Shown one piece after another: positions 1 to 7,469 of a stretch of DNA of 22,482 nucleotides. The notes beneath the pieces were generated by a model, which ran no database searches, was not told the origin of the DNA, and was given only the letters and a program-made list of their open reading frames with translations. How positions within the stretch are numbered: the stretch's first letter is position 1; every line of letters starts with the position of its first letter. Origin of the DNA: JBAXRT01 sp037131065 (GTDB lineage: Bacteria > Bacteroidota > Bacteroidia > Bacteroidales > FEN-979); the NCBI GenBank assembly GCA_037131065.1, contig JBAXRT010000037.1, positions 1-22,482 on the forward strand, written 5' to 3'. The position numbers and the translations under genes were made by a program.

Positions 1-1
1 A

Positions 2-730
2 GGGTACATCAAGGGGACAAGCCCGGGACCCATCATCGGTTCCGACGGAAATCCCCGCCCGGGGGTGCTGTTCATGACCAGCGACATGATCACCGAAATG
101 GGCGACGACAGCTATCTTACCCAGTTCAACATGTTCCTTGGCCGGATCGATTCCACGATAAACCTGGGCTATCCCCTGGCCCAAAACACGGTCCGTCAGC
201 CCAATAATGCCAGGGCACTCTGCACCGGAGACTGGAAAATAGTTCAGTATGTCGATCCCGGCGGAATTAAAGCCCCGCAATGGGAACTCTATTGTCTGAC
301 CAATGATCCCGTCGAACTTATCAACCTGGATGATTACACCACGGGAGAAGTAAGGAGCGACGTCAGCGTTCCGGGTATGACCCAGGAACAGCTCATCATG
401 AAAAACGCCCTGCTGAAACAGCAACTTGCCAATGTGACCGGGTTAGAAGAACAATCGGTCACCTCCGCCGGTCTGAGGCTTTTCCAGAATCAGCCGAATC
501 CATTTAACCGGCAGACCACCGTTTCGTTCACTATCCCAGAACCCGGAAAGACCAGGCTCAGCATCCGCGATGCTTCGGGCCACGAGGTAAAGGTCCTGGT
601 GAACGCGGATCTGCCGGCCGGGGCCCATACATACACCTGCGACACCGGTCCGCTCTCCCCCGGGGTTTACCTGCTCAGCCTGGATTTCAGGTGGCAGCTG
701 CTCGTGAAGAAAATGATCGTGATGAAATGA
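2..730 (+). CDS. Sulfatase, C-terminal part, with T9SS sorting domain (5' partial)
   Basis: The frame is open from base 2, so the N-terminal catalytic part, including the formylglycine site, lies off the left edge; 242 residues are visible. The segment around WKIVQYVD and WELYCLTNDPVELINL matches the usual end of arylsulfatase-family proteins (tryptophan, then ELYxLxxDPxExxNL). From about base 465 comes a T9SS type A sorting domain: a PNPF motif, a beta-rich stretch, GVYLLSL, and a basic KKMIVMK end. Expected role: exported or surface-attached hydrolysis of sulfate esters, probably on polysaccharides. It ends 9 bp from the convergent sulfatase-maturating enzyme, which supports the call. The GTG at 65 and ATG at 74 are internal codons, not starts. 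The substrate cannot be told from this fragment. Confidence 0.85.
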   Translation, partial: GYIKGTSPGPIIGSDGNPRPGVLFMTSDMITEMGDDSYLTQFNMFLGRIDSTINLGYPLAQNTVRQPNNARALCTGDWKIVQYVDPGGIKAPQWELYCLTNDPVELINLDDYTTGEVRSDVSVPGMTQEQLIMKNALLKQQLANVTGLEEQSVTSAGLRLFQNQPNPFNRQTTVSFTIPEPGKTRLSIRDASGHEVKVLVNADLPAGAHTYTCDTGPLSPGVYLLSLDFRWQLLVKKMIVMK

Positions 731-732
731 GA

Positions 733-749
733 CTCCCTTTTAGCGGGAG
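733..749. terminator. Possible short bidirectional hairpin between convergent genes
   Basis: CTCCC (733-737) and GGGAG (745-749) form a 5-bp stem with a 7-base loop across the 9-bp gap between the sulfatase and the maturase, overlapping the maturase stop codon. The stem is short and no clear T-run follows on either strand, so terminator function is only a guess. Confidence 0.2.
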
Positions 750-1984
750 CCTGAGCTCCTCCCCATCGCCCATTTCATGACATTCGACGGCGGACGCTGG
801 TGAACCAGTTCGCCGGCCATGAATTCGAAATAGGGGAGTGTGTGTTTGTAGAACTTTTTAAATCCCGGGCAGAGGTAGTTTAATCCCGCTTCTCCCTCAG
901 GCGTTTTCACGATGCGGTTCTTCGGACACTCCCCGTTGCAGAGCACCAGGTATTCGCATTTGCGGCAGTACGCCGGGAGCGTATCCTTTTTGTCCTGGCC
1001 GAACCGTATCTGCGACGGCTCGCTCATCAGCGCCTGGATGGATTTATCGCTGATGTTTCCCAGTTTGTATTCCGGGAACACATAATGGTCGCAGGCGTAC
1101 ACATCCCCGTTATGCTCGATCACACCGGCATGGCCGCACACCTCCGCCGAAACACAAACAGGCGGAGGCACACCCATCCGGTTTGCAAGCACACAGTCGA
1201 ACGTGAGCACGAAATAATCCCCCACATCCTTTCTCACCCATTCGTCGAAGATCCCGATCAGGAAATCCCCGTAATCCGAAGGATTGACGGTCCAGTCAGT
1301 GACCTCGGCATGCTTCCGGGAGATGGCCGGCTGTATCCTGAGTTCGCCCGGTGAGGCCGAGGGATCGATCCATTCCACCACAGGCAGGAACTGCATGTAA
1401 CGACTGCCAATGCTCTTCAGGAAACGGTAAACTTCCAAAGGGAATTTTGCATTGTAATCATTCACTACGGATAAGGTGTTGAATTCGACCTTATGTTTCA
1501 GCAGCAGTTCAAGGCCTTTCATGCATTTCGCAAAGCTGCCCTGCCCACTGCTGTACTTCCTGTAATGGTCATGGCAGTGTTCCGGTCCGTCGACCGAGAT
1601 CCCGACCAGGAAATCATGATCCCTGAAAAAGCGGCACCATTCGTCGGTGAGCGTCGTGCCGTTGGTCTGAATGGAATTCTCGATCTTCCTTCCGGCCCCG
1701 TATTTTTTCTGAAGGCGGATGACGGTATGGAAGAAATCGAGCCCTCTCATAACGGGTTCGCCCCCGTGCCATGTGAACTGGATCACAGGATCGATGGAGG
1801 TGTAGATAACCTGTGCAATGTAGGTTTCCAGGGTCTTTTCACTCATCTCCTGCCGTGTTGACGATGCAGGATACAGCTTTTCTTTCTCCAGGTAATAGCA
1901 ATAGGCGCAATCCAGGTTGCATACCGAACCAATTGGCTTGGCCATCAGTGAAAATTTTTTTTTTAGCGAAAAATTGATCCCCAT
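740..1984 (-). CDS. Anaerobic sulfatase-maturating enzyme (radical SAM/SPASM)
   Basis: This cytoplasmic enzyme oxidises the active-site Cys or Ser of sulfatases to C-alpha-formylglycine, using S-adenosylmethionine and iron-sulfur clusters. The radical SAM triad is C22-x3-C26-x2-C29 in CNLDCAYCYY, followed by HGGEP (73-77). The SPASM-type auxiliary-cluster cysteines are all present: C277, C283, C298, C340, C343, C349, C353 and C372. D299, right after C298, sits where the catalytic aspartate of characterised anSMEs lies, as I recall that family. At 414 residues it is slightly longer than typical (about 370-400) through a short N-terminal lead and a C-terminal tail. ATG at 1984 follows a GGGAG ribosome site 6 bases upstream; Met14 is an alternative start. 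It converges with the sulfatase at 2-730, its likely client. Very secure by motif pattern (TIGR03942-like). Confidence 0.93.
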   Translation of the reverse strand: MGINFSLKKKFSLMAKPIGSVCNLDCAYCYYLEKEKLYPASSTRQEMSEKTLETYIAQVIYTSIDPVIQFTWHGGEPVMRGLDFFHTVIRLQKKYGAGRKIENSIQTNGTTLTDEWCRFFRDHDFLVGISVDGPEHCHDHYRKYSSGQGSFAKCMKGLELLLKHKVEFNTLSVVNDYNAKFPLEVYRFLKSIGSRYMQFLPVVEWIDPSASPGELRIQPAISRKHAEVTDWTVNPSDYGDFLIGIFDEWVRKDVGDYFVLTFDCVLANRMGVPPPVCVSAEVCGHAGVIEHNGDVYACDHYVFPEYKLGNISDKSIQALMSEPSQIRFGQDKKDTLPAYCRKCEYLVLCNGECPKNRIVKTPEGEAGLNYLCPGFKKFYKHTLPYFEFMAGELVHQRPPSNVMKWAMGRSSGSR

Positions 1985-2161
1985 AAAATTCTCCCGGCTC
2001 CCATCCCGGCATGTCTGAACCCGACGGCAAAGTTAAAAGAATAGACCATCGGGCACCTTCTCCCCAACTCATCACCTCATTGCATCACCTCTTCTCCCCG
2101 GGAATCACTGACCACCTTGTGCCGAATTAACAGAACCACCGTATTAGCCTGAAAATAATTA

Positions 2162-2175
2162 TACAAATTGTACAA
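2162..2175. promoter_or_regulatory. Small palindromes upstream of the maturase gene
   Basis: TACAAATTGTA (2162-2172) is an inverted repeat of 5-bp arms, and TTGTACAA (2168-2175) is an overlapping 8-bp palindrome. They lie in the AT-rich 1985-2228 spacer, about 180 bp upstream of the maturase start. They could be an operator, but short AT-rich palindromes also arise by chance. I saw no convincing Bacteroidota -33/-7 promoter in this spacer. Confidence 0.2.
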
Positions 2176-2228
2176 CATATTCAGAATAATTCATCCACAA
2201 AATGATCATTAAAAAGACTGAATCCTGG

Positions 2229-3350
2229 CTAATAATTGCTCTTCACAAGCAGGTAATACGGGTATACCGAATGGTTTTCCCATGCCTGGAAATGGACTGT
2301 ATCCTGGGGGAAGACTTTGTAGTATTCAGCATCGGGGAACAAGGGAACCAGGTCACCGCAGCGCTCGAAATCAAATGTTTCTAGTAGAGCGGGCTCAACA
2401 TACCCGGGCATGGCTTTAATAACCCTCGGATACACGTTTTTATGGATGATGGTCAGCATTTGTTTGATTATCTCCGGTCCTGCTGCTAAAAACTGCTTGT
2501 AGGTGGCATCAAATTTCGGTCCGGCCGGGTAATTGATACTGGCAAGAAATCCTTTCATGTCAAAAAACGGGCTGATCTTTGGGAAATCAACAGCGGTCTG
2601 AAATGTAATACCTATGCAGGGAACCCAGTCCAGCACGTTGTTTACCGACATCGCCCATCCGCCGGTATTTATTTTCTGATAATCATAAGCATATTGGAGG
2701 TTTCCAGTCTTGGGCGCCGCAATTAAATACGTTTTTAAACGGAAGTCGGATGGCAGTTTGCCGTCTTTTTGCAGATAACGGATATACGATGTGGCGAGAA
2801 ACCCTATACCGCTTCCCTGGCTGTGGCCGAGAAGAATAAAATCACGAACGCCTTTGCCATACTGCTCCCTGATCTGGCTTATGAGCTCATCGGAGATGTG
2901 CGCAAGCCCAAGCAGCATGCCGATGTGCACTCCGGCACCGGGCAGTTCGGCTAATTTATACTCAAAGGATTTATCGTCAGATAATTTGATCTTACCAACT
3001 GCAGGGACCATCGGGCTGTAAAATGCAGCCGTAAAACTCAGTCCTCCCGGGTCCACTATGGAACCCCTGATGGCGATCACTGCCTTGTTGTCACTGGTAT
3101 TCCATAAATCAAAGCGGTTCATCAGCGGGGAAACCTTTGAGCGGAAAACCCGTTTGATCCCCTCAGGTGAGGGAGTTTTAAAACCGCCTATATCAGCTGA
3201 GTCATAAGCGCGTTCCATCACAGGGAGCAAAGAAGTAAGCTCAGCTTTGTCATACCCGGGTACAAGGACTGCGGATTCCCTCGTTTGATTACATCCGGCA
3301 AATGAAAGATATATCGCCGTTACTGCAATAAATAATGATAATGATCTCAT
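2229..3350 (-). CDS. Class-3-lipase-like alpha/beta hydrolase lipoprotein
   Basis: A predicted exported esterase or lipase. The N-terminus has a type II signal peptide ending in LSFAGC, so Cys20 is the likely lipidated residue. The nucleophile elbow GHSQG places the catalytic serine at Ser177. AAPKTGN (211-217) matches the GxPxxGN segment of Lipase_3 proteins; NVLDWVP gives a candidate acid at Asp241, and ENHSVYPYYL near the C-terminus gives a candidate histidine at His360, the order expected for a Ser-Asp-His triad. At 373 residues it is about the usual size for one hydrolase domain plus lipoprotein signal. Start ATG at 3350. It stands alone: 244 bp from the next minus-strand gene and divergent from the thioredoxin-like ORF. 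Substrate unknown; lipid ester is an inference from the fold. Confidence 0.75.
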   Translation of the reverse strand: MRSLSLFIAVTAIYLSFAGCNQTRESAVLVPGYDKAELTSLLPVMERAYDSADIGGFKTPSPEGIKRVFRSKVSPLMNRFDLWNTSDNKAVIAIRGSIVDPGGLSFTAAFYSPMVPAVGKIKLSDDKSFEYKLAELPGAGVHIGMLLGLAHISDELISQIREQYGKGVRDFILLGHSQGSGIGFLATSYIRYLQKDGKLPSDFRLKTYLIAAPKTGNLQYAYDYQKINTGGWAMSVNNVLDWVPCIGITFQTAVDFPKISPFFDMKGFLASINYPAGPKFDATYKQFLAAGPEIIKQMLTIIHKNVYPRVIKAMPGYVEPALLETFDFERCGDLVPLFPDAEYYKVFPQDTVHFQAWENHSVYPYYLLVKSNY

Positions 3351-3474
3351 AATGCATGGAATGTTGAAGCCAAAGGTATGGAAATTCCAATTCGGCTCTT
3401 AACTGCCAAATCGGCCATTTGCCTGGAAACCGCCTGAAAACTGGAAAAAATACATCCGTCCGTCACAGGAAGTA

Positions 3475-3873
3475 ATGGGGGATTCACTGAGCAGGATGCA
3501 GCAAAACCTGTATAGAACATTCACGGACCTGTCTTTGCTGAATGGCGGAACATTCAACCTCGGGGATTACAAGGGACAGATTGTATTGCTTGTATTCTGG
3601 AGATTGGGATGCCCTCCCTGCCTTAAAGAGATGCAGGTGCTTCAGCTTTTATCGGAGAAGTATAAAAACAAAGGATTCACCGTCGTCGGCTTCAATCATG
3701 TCGATAACGAAGCTCTTGTGAAACAGTATTTCGAAAAGCATGGCATCTGTTTCCCGAATATCCTGGATTCGTCGCCGCATGCAAAAAAAATCTACGAAGA
3801 TTTCAAAACAAACATCGTCCCCCTGAATCTCCTGATCGACCGCAAGGGTTCTCTCATCAAACTTTTGACGTAG
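3475..3873 (+). CDS. Short TlpA/thioredoxin-like protein, possibly truncated
   Basis: A thiol-disulfide oxidoreductase of the redoxin/TlpA type. The core is recognisable: FNLGDYKGQ, then VFWRLGCPPCLKEM with the CPPC redox motif, then GFTVVGFN, and LLIDRKG near the end. Relatives are normally exported by a signal peptide or lipoprotein anchor and carry about 20 more residues after the IDxxG strand. Here there is neither. The same frame is open upstream only to a TAA at 3400-3402, and that stretch gives no signal sequence. AGGA at 3467-3470 supports the ATG at 3475. The 3' end overlaps the convergent ORF6N gene by 17 bp. The likeliest reading is a gene clipped at one or both ends; a genuine short cytoplasmic redoxin is the alternative. 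Confidence 0.6.
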   Translation: MGDSLSRMQQNLYRTFTDLSLLNGGTFNLGDYKGQIVLLVFWRLGCPPCLKEMQVLQLLSEKYKNKGFTVVGFNHVDNEALVKQYFEKHGICFPNILDSSPHAKKIYEDFKTNIVPLNLLIDRKGSLIKLLT

Positions 3874-4426
3874 TTTTATGGACTTCAGACCAAGGACTAC
3901 TCTCCCCCGGGGATCCTGAATCCACTGGCTCCATCGGTTCGCTCTTCTTATGCATCAGCTCCCGGATGGTCTCAAAGATCAGTTGGATATTTTCGTCATG
4001 TGAGGAGACGGTCCCTTCCAGCTCTTCGATCTTCAGGGCCAGTTCCTTATGTGTTTCAAGGAACCGGCGCATTTGTACAAATGCCCGCATGATGGCAATG
4101 TTGACCTGGATGGCATCAGGAGATTTCAGAATCCCAGACAGCATCGCAACTCCCTGCTCTGTAAAGGCATAAGGAAGATATTTTGAATGTTCACCTCTCT
4201 TTAAGGTGCCAAATTGGTACCATAAAGAATTATTTTCTTCTCTTGTTAGTTCAAACATGAAGTCTGCCGGGAATCTAGGTCTGTTGCGCCTGACAGCTCT
4301 TTTTAATGATTTTACTTCAACCCTATATAACCGGGCTAAATCAAAGTCAATGATCACTTTCTCTCTCCGGATAAAATGTATCAGGCCAGAGATGTTTTCA
4401 ACCTGTTTTTGTAAATCATTTTCCAT
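3857..4426 (-). CDS. ORF6N-domain DNA-binding-type protein
   Basis: The N-terminal 110 residues match the ORF6N domain: IHFIRREKVIIDFDLARLY, a basic RAVRRNRPRFPADFMF block, LPYAFTEQGVAML, and NIAIMRAFVQMR. A short coiled-coil-like region (about 120-155, rich in E, L and K) and a charged tail follow. ORF6N proteins come from phages and are scattered as single genes through Bacteroidota chromosomes; DNA binding is inferred from the family and no function is established. At 189 residues it is a normal size. It is not next to other phage genes. Its 3' end overlaps the truncated-looking redoxin ORF, and the AT-richer DNA around it fits a mobile or recently arrived gene. Start ATG at 4426. Confidence 0.8.
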   Translation of the reverse strand: MENDLQKQVENISGLIHFIRREKVIIDFDLARLYRVEVKSLKRAVRRNRPRFPADFMFELTREENNSLWYQFGTLKRGEHSKYLPYAFTEQGVAMLSGILKSPDAIQVNIAIMRAFVQMRRFLETHKELALKIEELEGTVSSHDENIQLIFETIRELMHKKSEPMEPVDSGSPGESSPWSEVHKTTSKV

Positions 4427-4474
4427 AATGCTTTTATTGCTTAATTAGGTAACAGGTCAAAAGGTGATAGGGGT

Positions 4475-4500
4475 CAATGCAAATAATGTAGGCAATGCAA
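4475..4500. repeat. Two direct CAATGCAA copies, 18 bp apart
   Basis: CAATGCAA occurs at 4475-4482 and 4493-4500 in the 223-bp spacer between the divergent ORF6N gene (start 4426) and DUF4403 gene (start 4650). Such spacing (about two helical turns) could suit a regulator site, but chance is possible. The rest of the spacer shows no gene. Confidence 0.25.
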
Positions 4501-4649
4501 CGAATTTCGGAGCGCAGCGGAGTCCTCGCCCCAGCGTGGTAAACAATTCAGGGATGCTGGATATGGGGCTATTTTCGTAAATTTCGGCGTTATTACTATG
4601 GAGGGAATGCTCAAAACACTTCATTCAAACCAGGGTAGATCAGGATTTT

Positions 4650-6086
4650 ATGCTTGTAAAACGTGTTAGAAAAACATTGATATTGAATAGAATCGCGCGA
4701 ACATGGCTCCTGTCGTTATTGCTGCTTCTGCTTGCAGCTTCCGCCTGCACTACGATCAGGGTCGAGAAGCCGGCCGAGCGGTATGATATACCGGAGTACC
4801 ATCCGCAGTATTCGGACATCAACATTCCCCTGGAGGTGAACAAGGGGCAGCTGAAAAAGCTCATCAATAAAAGGCTTACCGGGCAGTTGTATGCTGATAC
4901 AAGCTTCGACGATAACGACCAGGATGACCTGATGCTGTTTGCTTCGAAGACGGACAGCATCGATGTGGGTTTCGAAAATAATTTCCTGACCTACCGCGTG
5001 CCGCTGAAGATCTACCTGAAGAAAAGGACAGCCGTGGAGGTGTTTGGGATTAACCTTGGTGAGATCAGGGATGCTTCTGCCGAAGTCGCACTGAAGTTTA
5101 AAACGAAGCTGAGCATCAACAGGGACTGGAGCCTCGCCACCGTGACCATGCCCGATGGCTATGAGTGGATCAGCACACCTTCGGTTTCTGTCGCAGGGTT
5201 CACCCTCCCGCTGCCGGTTGTCTCCGACCTCCTCCTGCAAGGCAGCCTGGGGGATATCGCAAAAGGGATCGATAAGTCGCTCAAGTCGGTCGTGGATCTG
5301 CGTAAGACCGTGGGAGAGGCCTGGACGGCCATGCAGAAACCCTTCCTGATCTCGCCGGGGGATTCGCTCTGGCTTAAGCTGAGCCCCGTTGAGCTGAGTT
5401 CGGTTCCGATACAGGGGACAAAAGACGGGAGCATACTCACTTCGCTCGGGCTTAAGACGCTGGTCGAGCTCTTTTACGGCCAGGAGCCTGCTTTTACCGT
5501 GAACCCCGGGCTTCCCCCGCTTAAGATCACTTCGGCCCTTCCCGGGCAGTTCAACATCAACCTCTCACTTGATATTCCTTTGCCGTATATCAATTCGCTC
5601 GCGCGTACGGTAATGCGCGGATACACCATGACGTATAAGGATTACAAGGTGATCATCAAAGATATCACGATTTACGGCCAGGGGGAAAACCTGATCGTGG
5701 AGCTTCCGGTGGAAGGAACAGTGAGGGGCACGATCTACCTGGCAGGGATCCCCGTGTTCAATAAGGATTCACTGACGATAGAGATGGATAACCTTGATTT
5801 TTCCGTGGCTACGAAGAATGTGGCCGTGAAAACGGCCTCCTGGCTTTTTCATTCGGGACTGGTGCAGAAGTTGCGCGCCGGACTGGTCTTCCCGGTGGGC
5901 GAGCAGTTGCGCTCGGCCCGCGAATCGGTCGCTGCCGCCCTGCATGAAAACCGCTCCATTGAGAACTTCAGGATCAACGGACAGGTCGAACGTCTGGAAC
6001 CCGAAAAGATAGAGATCACTCCGGGCTCGGTCAAGGCGTACTTCCTGTTCGAGGGTAAGTTGAGGGTGCGTTTGAATGTTGATTAG
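4650..6086 (+). CDS. DUF4403 family lipoprotein
   Basis: The 478-residue protein has a basic N-terminus, a leucine-rich hydrophobic stretch and a lipobox ending ASAC, so Cys33 is the likely lipidated residue and it should sit on an envelope membrane. The rest is beta-rich with features I associate with DUF4403 (PF14356): the early YSDINIPLEVNKGQLKKLIN strand-helix, a repeated pattern of long amphipathic strands, and a C-terminal segment with RINGQVERLEPEKI. I recall DUF4403 being grouped with TULIP-type lipid-binding folds, but not firmly. No enzymatic motif is seen. ATG at 4650 has AGGA a few bases upstream. It is monocistronic, ending against the convergent anti-sigma gene with a repeat-bearing spacer between them. 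Function unknown; lipid or envelope handling is a guess. Confidence 0.75.
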   Translation: MLVKRVRKTLILNRIARTWLLSLLLLLLAASACTTIRVEKPAERYDIPEYHPQYSDINIPLEVNKGQLKKLINKRLTGQLYADTSFDDNDQDDLMLFASKTDSIDVGFENNFLTYRVPLKIYLKKRTAVEVFGINLGEIRDASAEVALKFKTKLSINRDWSLATVTMPDGYEWISTPSVSVAGFTLPLPVVSDLLLQGSLGDIAKGIDKSLKSVVDLRKTVGEAWTAMQKPFLISPGDSLWLKLSPVELSSVPIQGTKDGSILTSLGLKTLVELFYGQEPAFTVNPGLPPLKITSALPGQFNINLSLDIPLPYINSLARTVMRGYTMTYKDYKVIIKDITIYGQGENLIVELPVEGTVRGTIYLAGIPVFNKDSLTIEMDNLDFSVATKNVAVKTASWLFHSGLVQKLRAGLVFPVGEQLRSARESVAAALHENRSIENFRINGQVERLEPEKIEITPGSVKAYFLFEGKLRVRLNVD

Positions 6087-6127
6087 ATAAGGGGTGGGAT
6101 AGAGCCAAGTGCGAGGTGTGATGTGCG

Positions 6128-6180
6128 AAGTCTGAAATAATAATTCACACGTCACAGTTCAGACCAGAGACTTCAGACTT
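6128..6180. repeat. Inverted repeat between convergent genes
   Basis: AAGTCTGAA (6128-6136) and TTCAGACTT (6172-6180) are perfect 9-bp inverted copies, with a third related GTTCAGACC at 6157-6165. It fills the spacer between the stops of the DUF4403 and anti-sigma genes. This kind of CTGAAGT-rich filler is common between Bacteroidota genes, as I recall. It may fold in RNA from either strand, but the 35-base loop makes it a poor intrinsic terminator. Confidence 0.4.
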
Positions 6181-6186
6181 GAAATT

Positions 6187-6879
6187 TCACGGTAATGTGG
6201 TGCTTGCCACCCCCATCGCCACCAGCTTCATCAGACCGGCATCGTGGGTAACCGATTTGTCCCTGCCAAGCCCCGAGATGACCGACATCCTGCTCATGGC
6301 GTCCTGCATTTGCCTGGCGTAAAGCGGATTGTCCGGCACAGACTGCCCGGCCGGGGTGCTGCTCACGGATCCGGGATGATGATGGTCCGCCCTCGCGCTC
6401 CCCGGGGTTTTTGCTTCCGGCTTTTCAAGCCAGACGGTATCTTTCATCAGAACCGGCTTATCAATATAAACGGTATCGGCAACGGCCACCTGGCCAGTCA
6501 TCCGGTAGTTCTGGAGGAAAAGATAGAACACCAGGAAAAGGAGAACCGACGCCGCTAGTCCGGCCTGGTAAAGCGGGATGCGATAGCTGAGGAATCTTAA
6601 AAGGGTTCCGGGAGCGGTGTCGGGCACGGAGTTTTCGTCCTGCCTGAATGTTTGCATCAGCCTGTTTTTTACCGAGGGGTCGGGAGTGATGGTGGCGGCG
6701 GGGCTTCCGCTGCCACGTCTGTTGCTGGCAACCATGACGGATTCCCTGAAGCGGGTGTAATCTGCTTCCGTAATGAACCGTAAAACCAGGTCACGCTCAG
6801 TTCCTGACAACTCATCGAATGATTTCTGCCTAAGCAGGCGGTCGAAACCGGGCAGGGCATCAAAAATATTCTCTTCCAT
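6187..6879 (-). CDS. Single-pass membrane protein, probable anti-sigma factor
   Basis: The 230-residue protein has a charged N-terminal region of about 100 residues (cytoplasmic), one transmembrane segment at about 103-123 (AGLAASVLLFLVFYLFL), and a C-terminal periplasmic part with repeated DTV motifs (ADTVYIDKPV and MKDTVWLEKP) and a Ser/Pro-rich linker. This topology and its place directly after the ECF sigma gene point to an anti-sigma factor that holds the sigma factor at the membrane. Its ATG (6879) is only 3 bp past the sigma stop, so translation is probably coupled. I see no clear ZAS-type zinc motif (HxxxCxxC), so it would belong to a non-zinc type. The call rests mainly on context and topology. 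Confidence 0.65.
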   Translation of the reverse strand: MEENIFDALPGFDRLLRQKSFDELSGTERDLVLRFITEADYTRFRESVMVASNRRGSGSPAATITPDPSVKNRLMQTFRQDENSVPDTAPGTLLRFLSYRIPLYQAGLAASVLLFLVFYLFLQNYRMTGQVAVADTVYIDKPVLMKDTVWLEKPEAKTPGSARADHHHPGSVSSTPAGQSVPDNPLYARQMQDAMSRMSVISGLGRDKSVTHDAGLMKLVAMGVASTTLP

Positions 6880-6882
6880 GAC

Positions 6883-7461
6883 TTAATTGATCATCGGGTT
6901 AAACACTTTCAGTTGCACCGAGAGGGCTTTCAGGGTGTAGAACAGCCTTGATTTGACAGTTCCCTCCGGACAGCCCATAAGTTCGGCGATTTCGGTTATG
7001 GAGAGCTCCTCCCGGAACCGAAGCAGGAAAACCTCCCGGTGGGTTTCATCCAGCAGGCTTAGTTTTGCGTAGAGCTCCTTTTCAAACAGCTTCAGATCCA
7101 TCTTATCCGTTCCTTCAAACCGGCCGGATATTTCCGGGAAGGCCGAAAGCCGGTAATCCTCCCGCACCCGGAAGCTCCGGTATTCATTCCGGCACATGTT
7201 CATGGCAATGGAATAAAGCCAGGGTCTGAAGGACCTGCCCGGTGTATATTTTTCGGGATCATTGAGCAGCTTGAGAAAAAGATCATGGAGAAAATCCTGG
7301 GCTTTCGCCTCATCCTTCCCAAGCCTGCGATAAAAGAAATTCACCATCTCCCCGGCATGGCGGTCGTACAGCACGCTGAATGCTTCACGCTCCTTTTTCC
7401 GGAGGCGAAGCATCAGCTCCTCATCGCTTTGCAACTGGTACCTGTTAAAGAAACGGCTCAT
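6883..7461 (-). CDS. ECF-type RNA polymerase sigma factor
   Basis: A 192-residue protein with the two domains of extracytoplasmic-function sigma factors. Region 2 (about 25-100) includes FSVLYDRHAGEMVNFFYRRL and RSFRPWLYSIAMNMCRNEYR; region 4 (about 130-180) includes REVFLLRFREELSITEIAEL and the helix-turn-helix CPEGTVKSRLFYTLKAL. Length is typical. It would direct RNA polymerase to a small regulon and is presumably controlled by the membrane protein encoded next. Its start (7461) lies 8 bp after the stop of the exported protein gene upstream, so all three genes probably form one operon and may be autoregulated. Confidence 0.93.
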   Translation of the reverse strand: MSRFFNRYQLQSDEELMLRLRKKEREAFSVLYDRHAGEMVNFFYRRLGKDEAKAQDFLHDLFLKLLNDPEKYTPGRSFRPWLYSIAMNMCRNEYRSFRVREDYRLSAFPEISGRFEGTDKMDLKLFEKELYAKLSLLDETHREVFLLRFREELSITEIAELMGCPEGTVKSRLFYTLKALSVQLKVFNPMIN

Positions 7462-7469
7462 AGGCCCTT

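Noticed and set aside
1085..1861. Plus-strand ORFs over the sulfatase-maturating enzyme
   Set aside because: Shadows of a gene with a complete set of radical SAM and SPASM cysteines on the minus strand.
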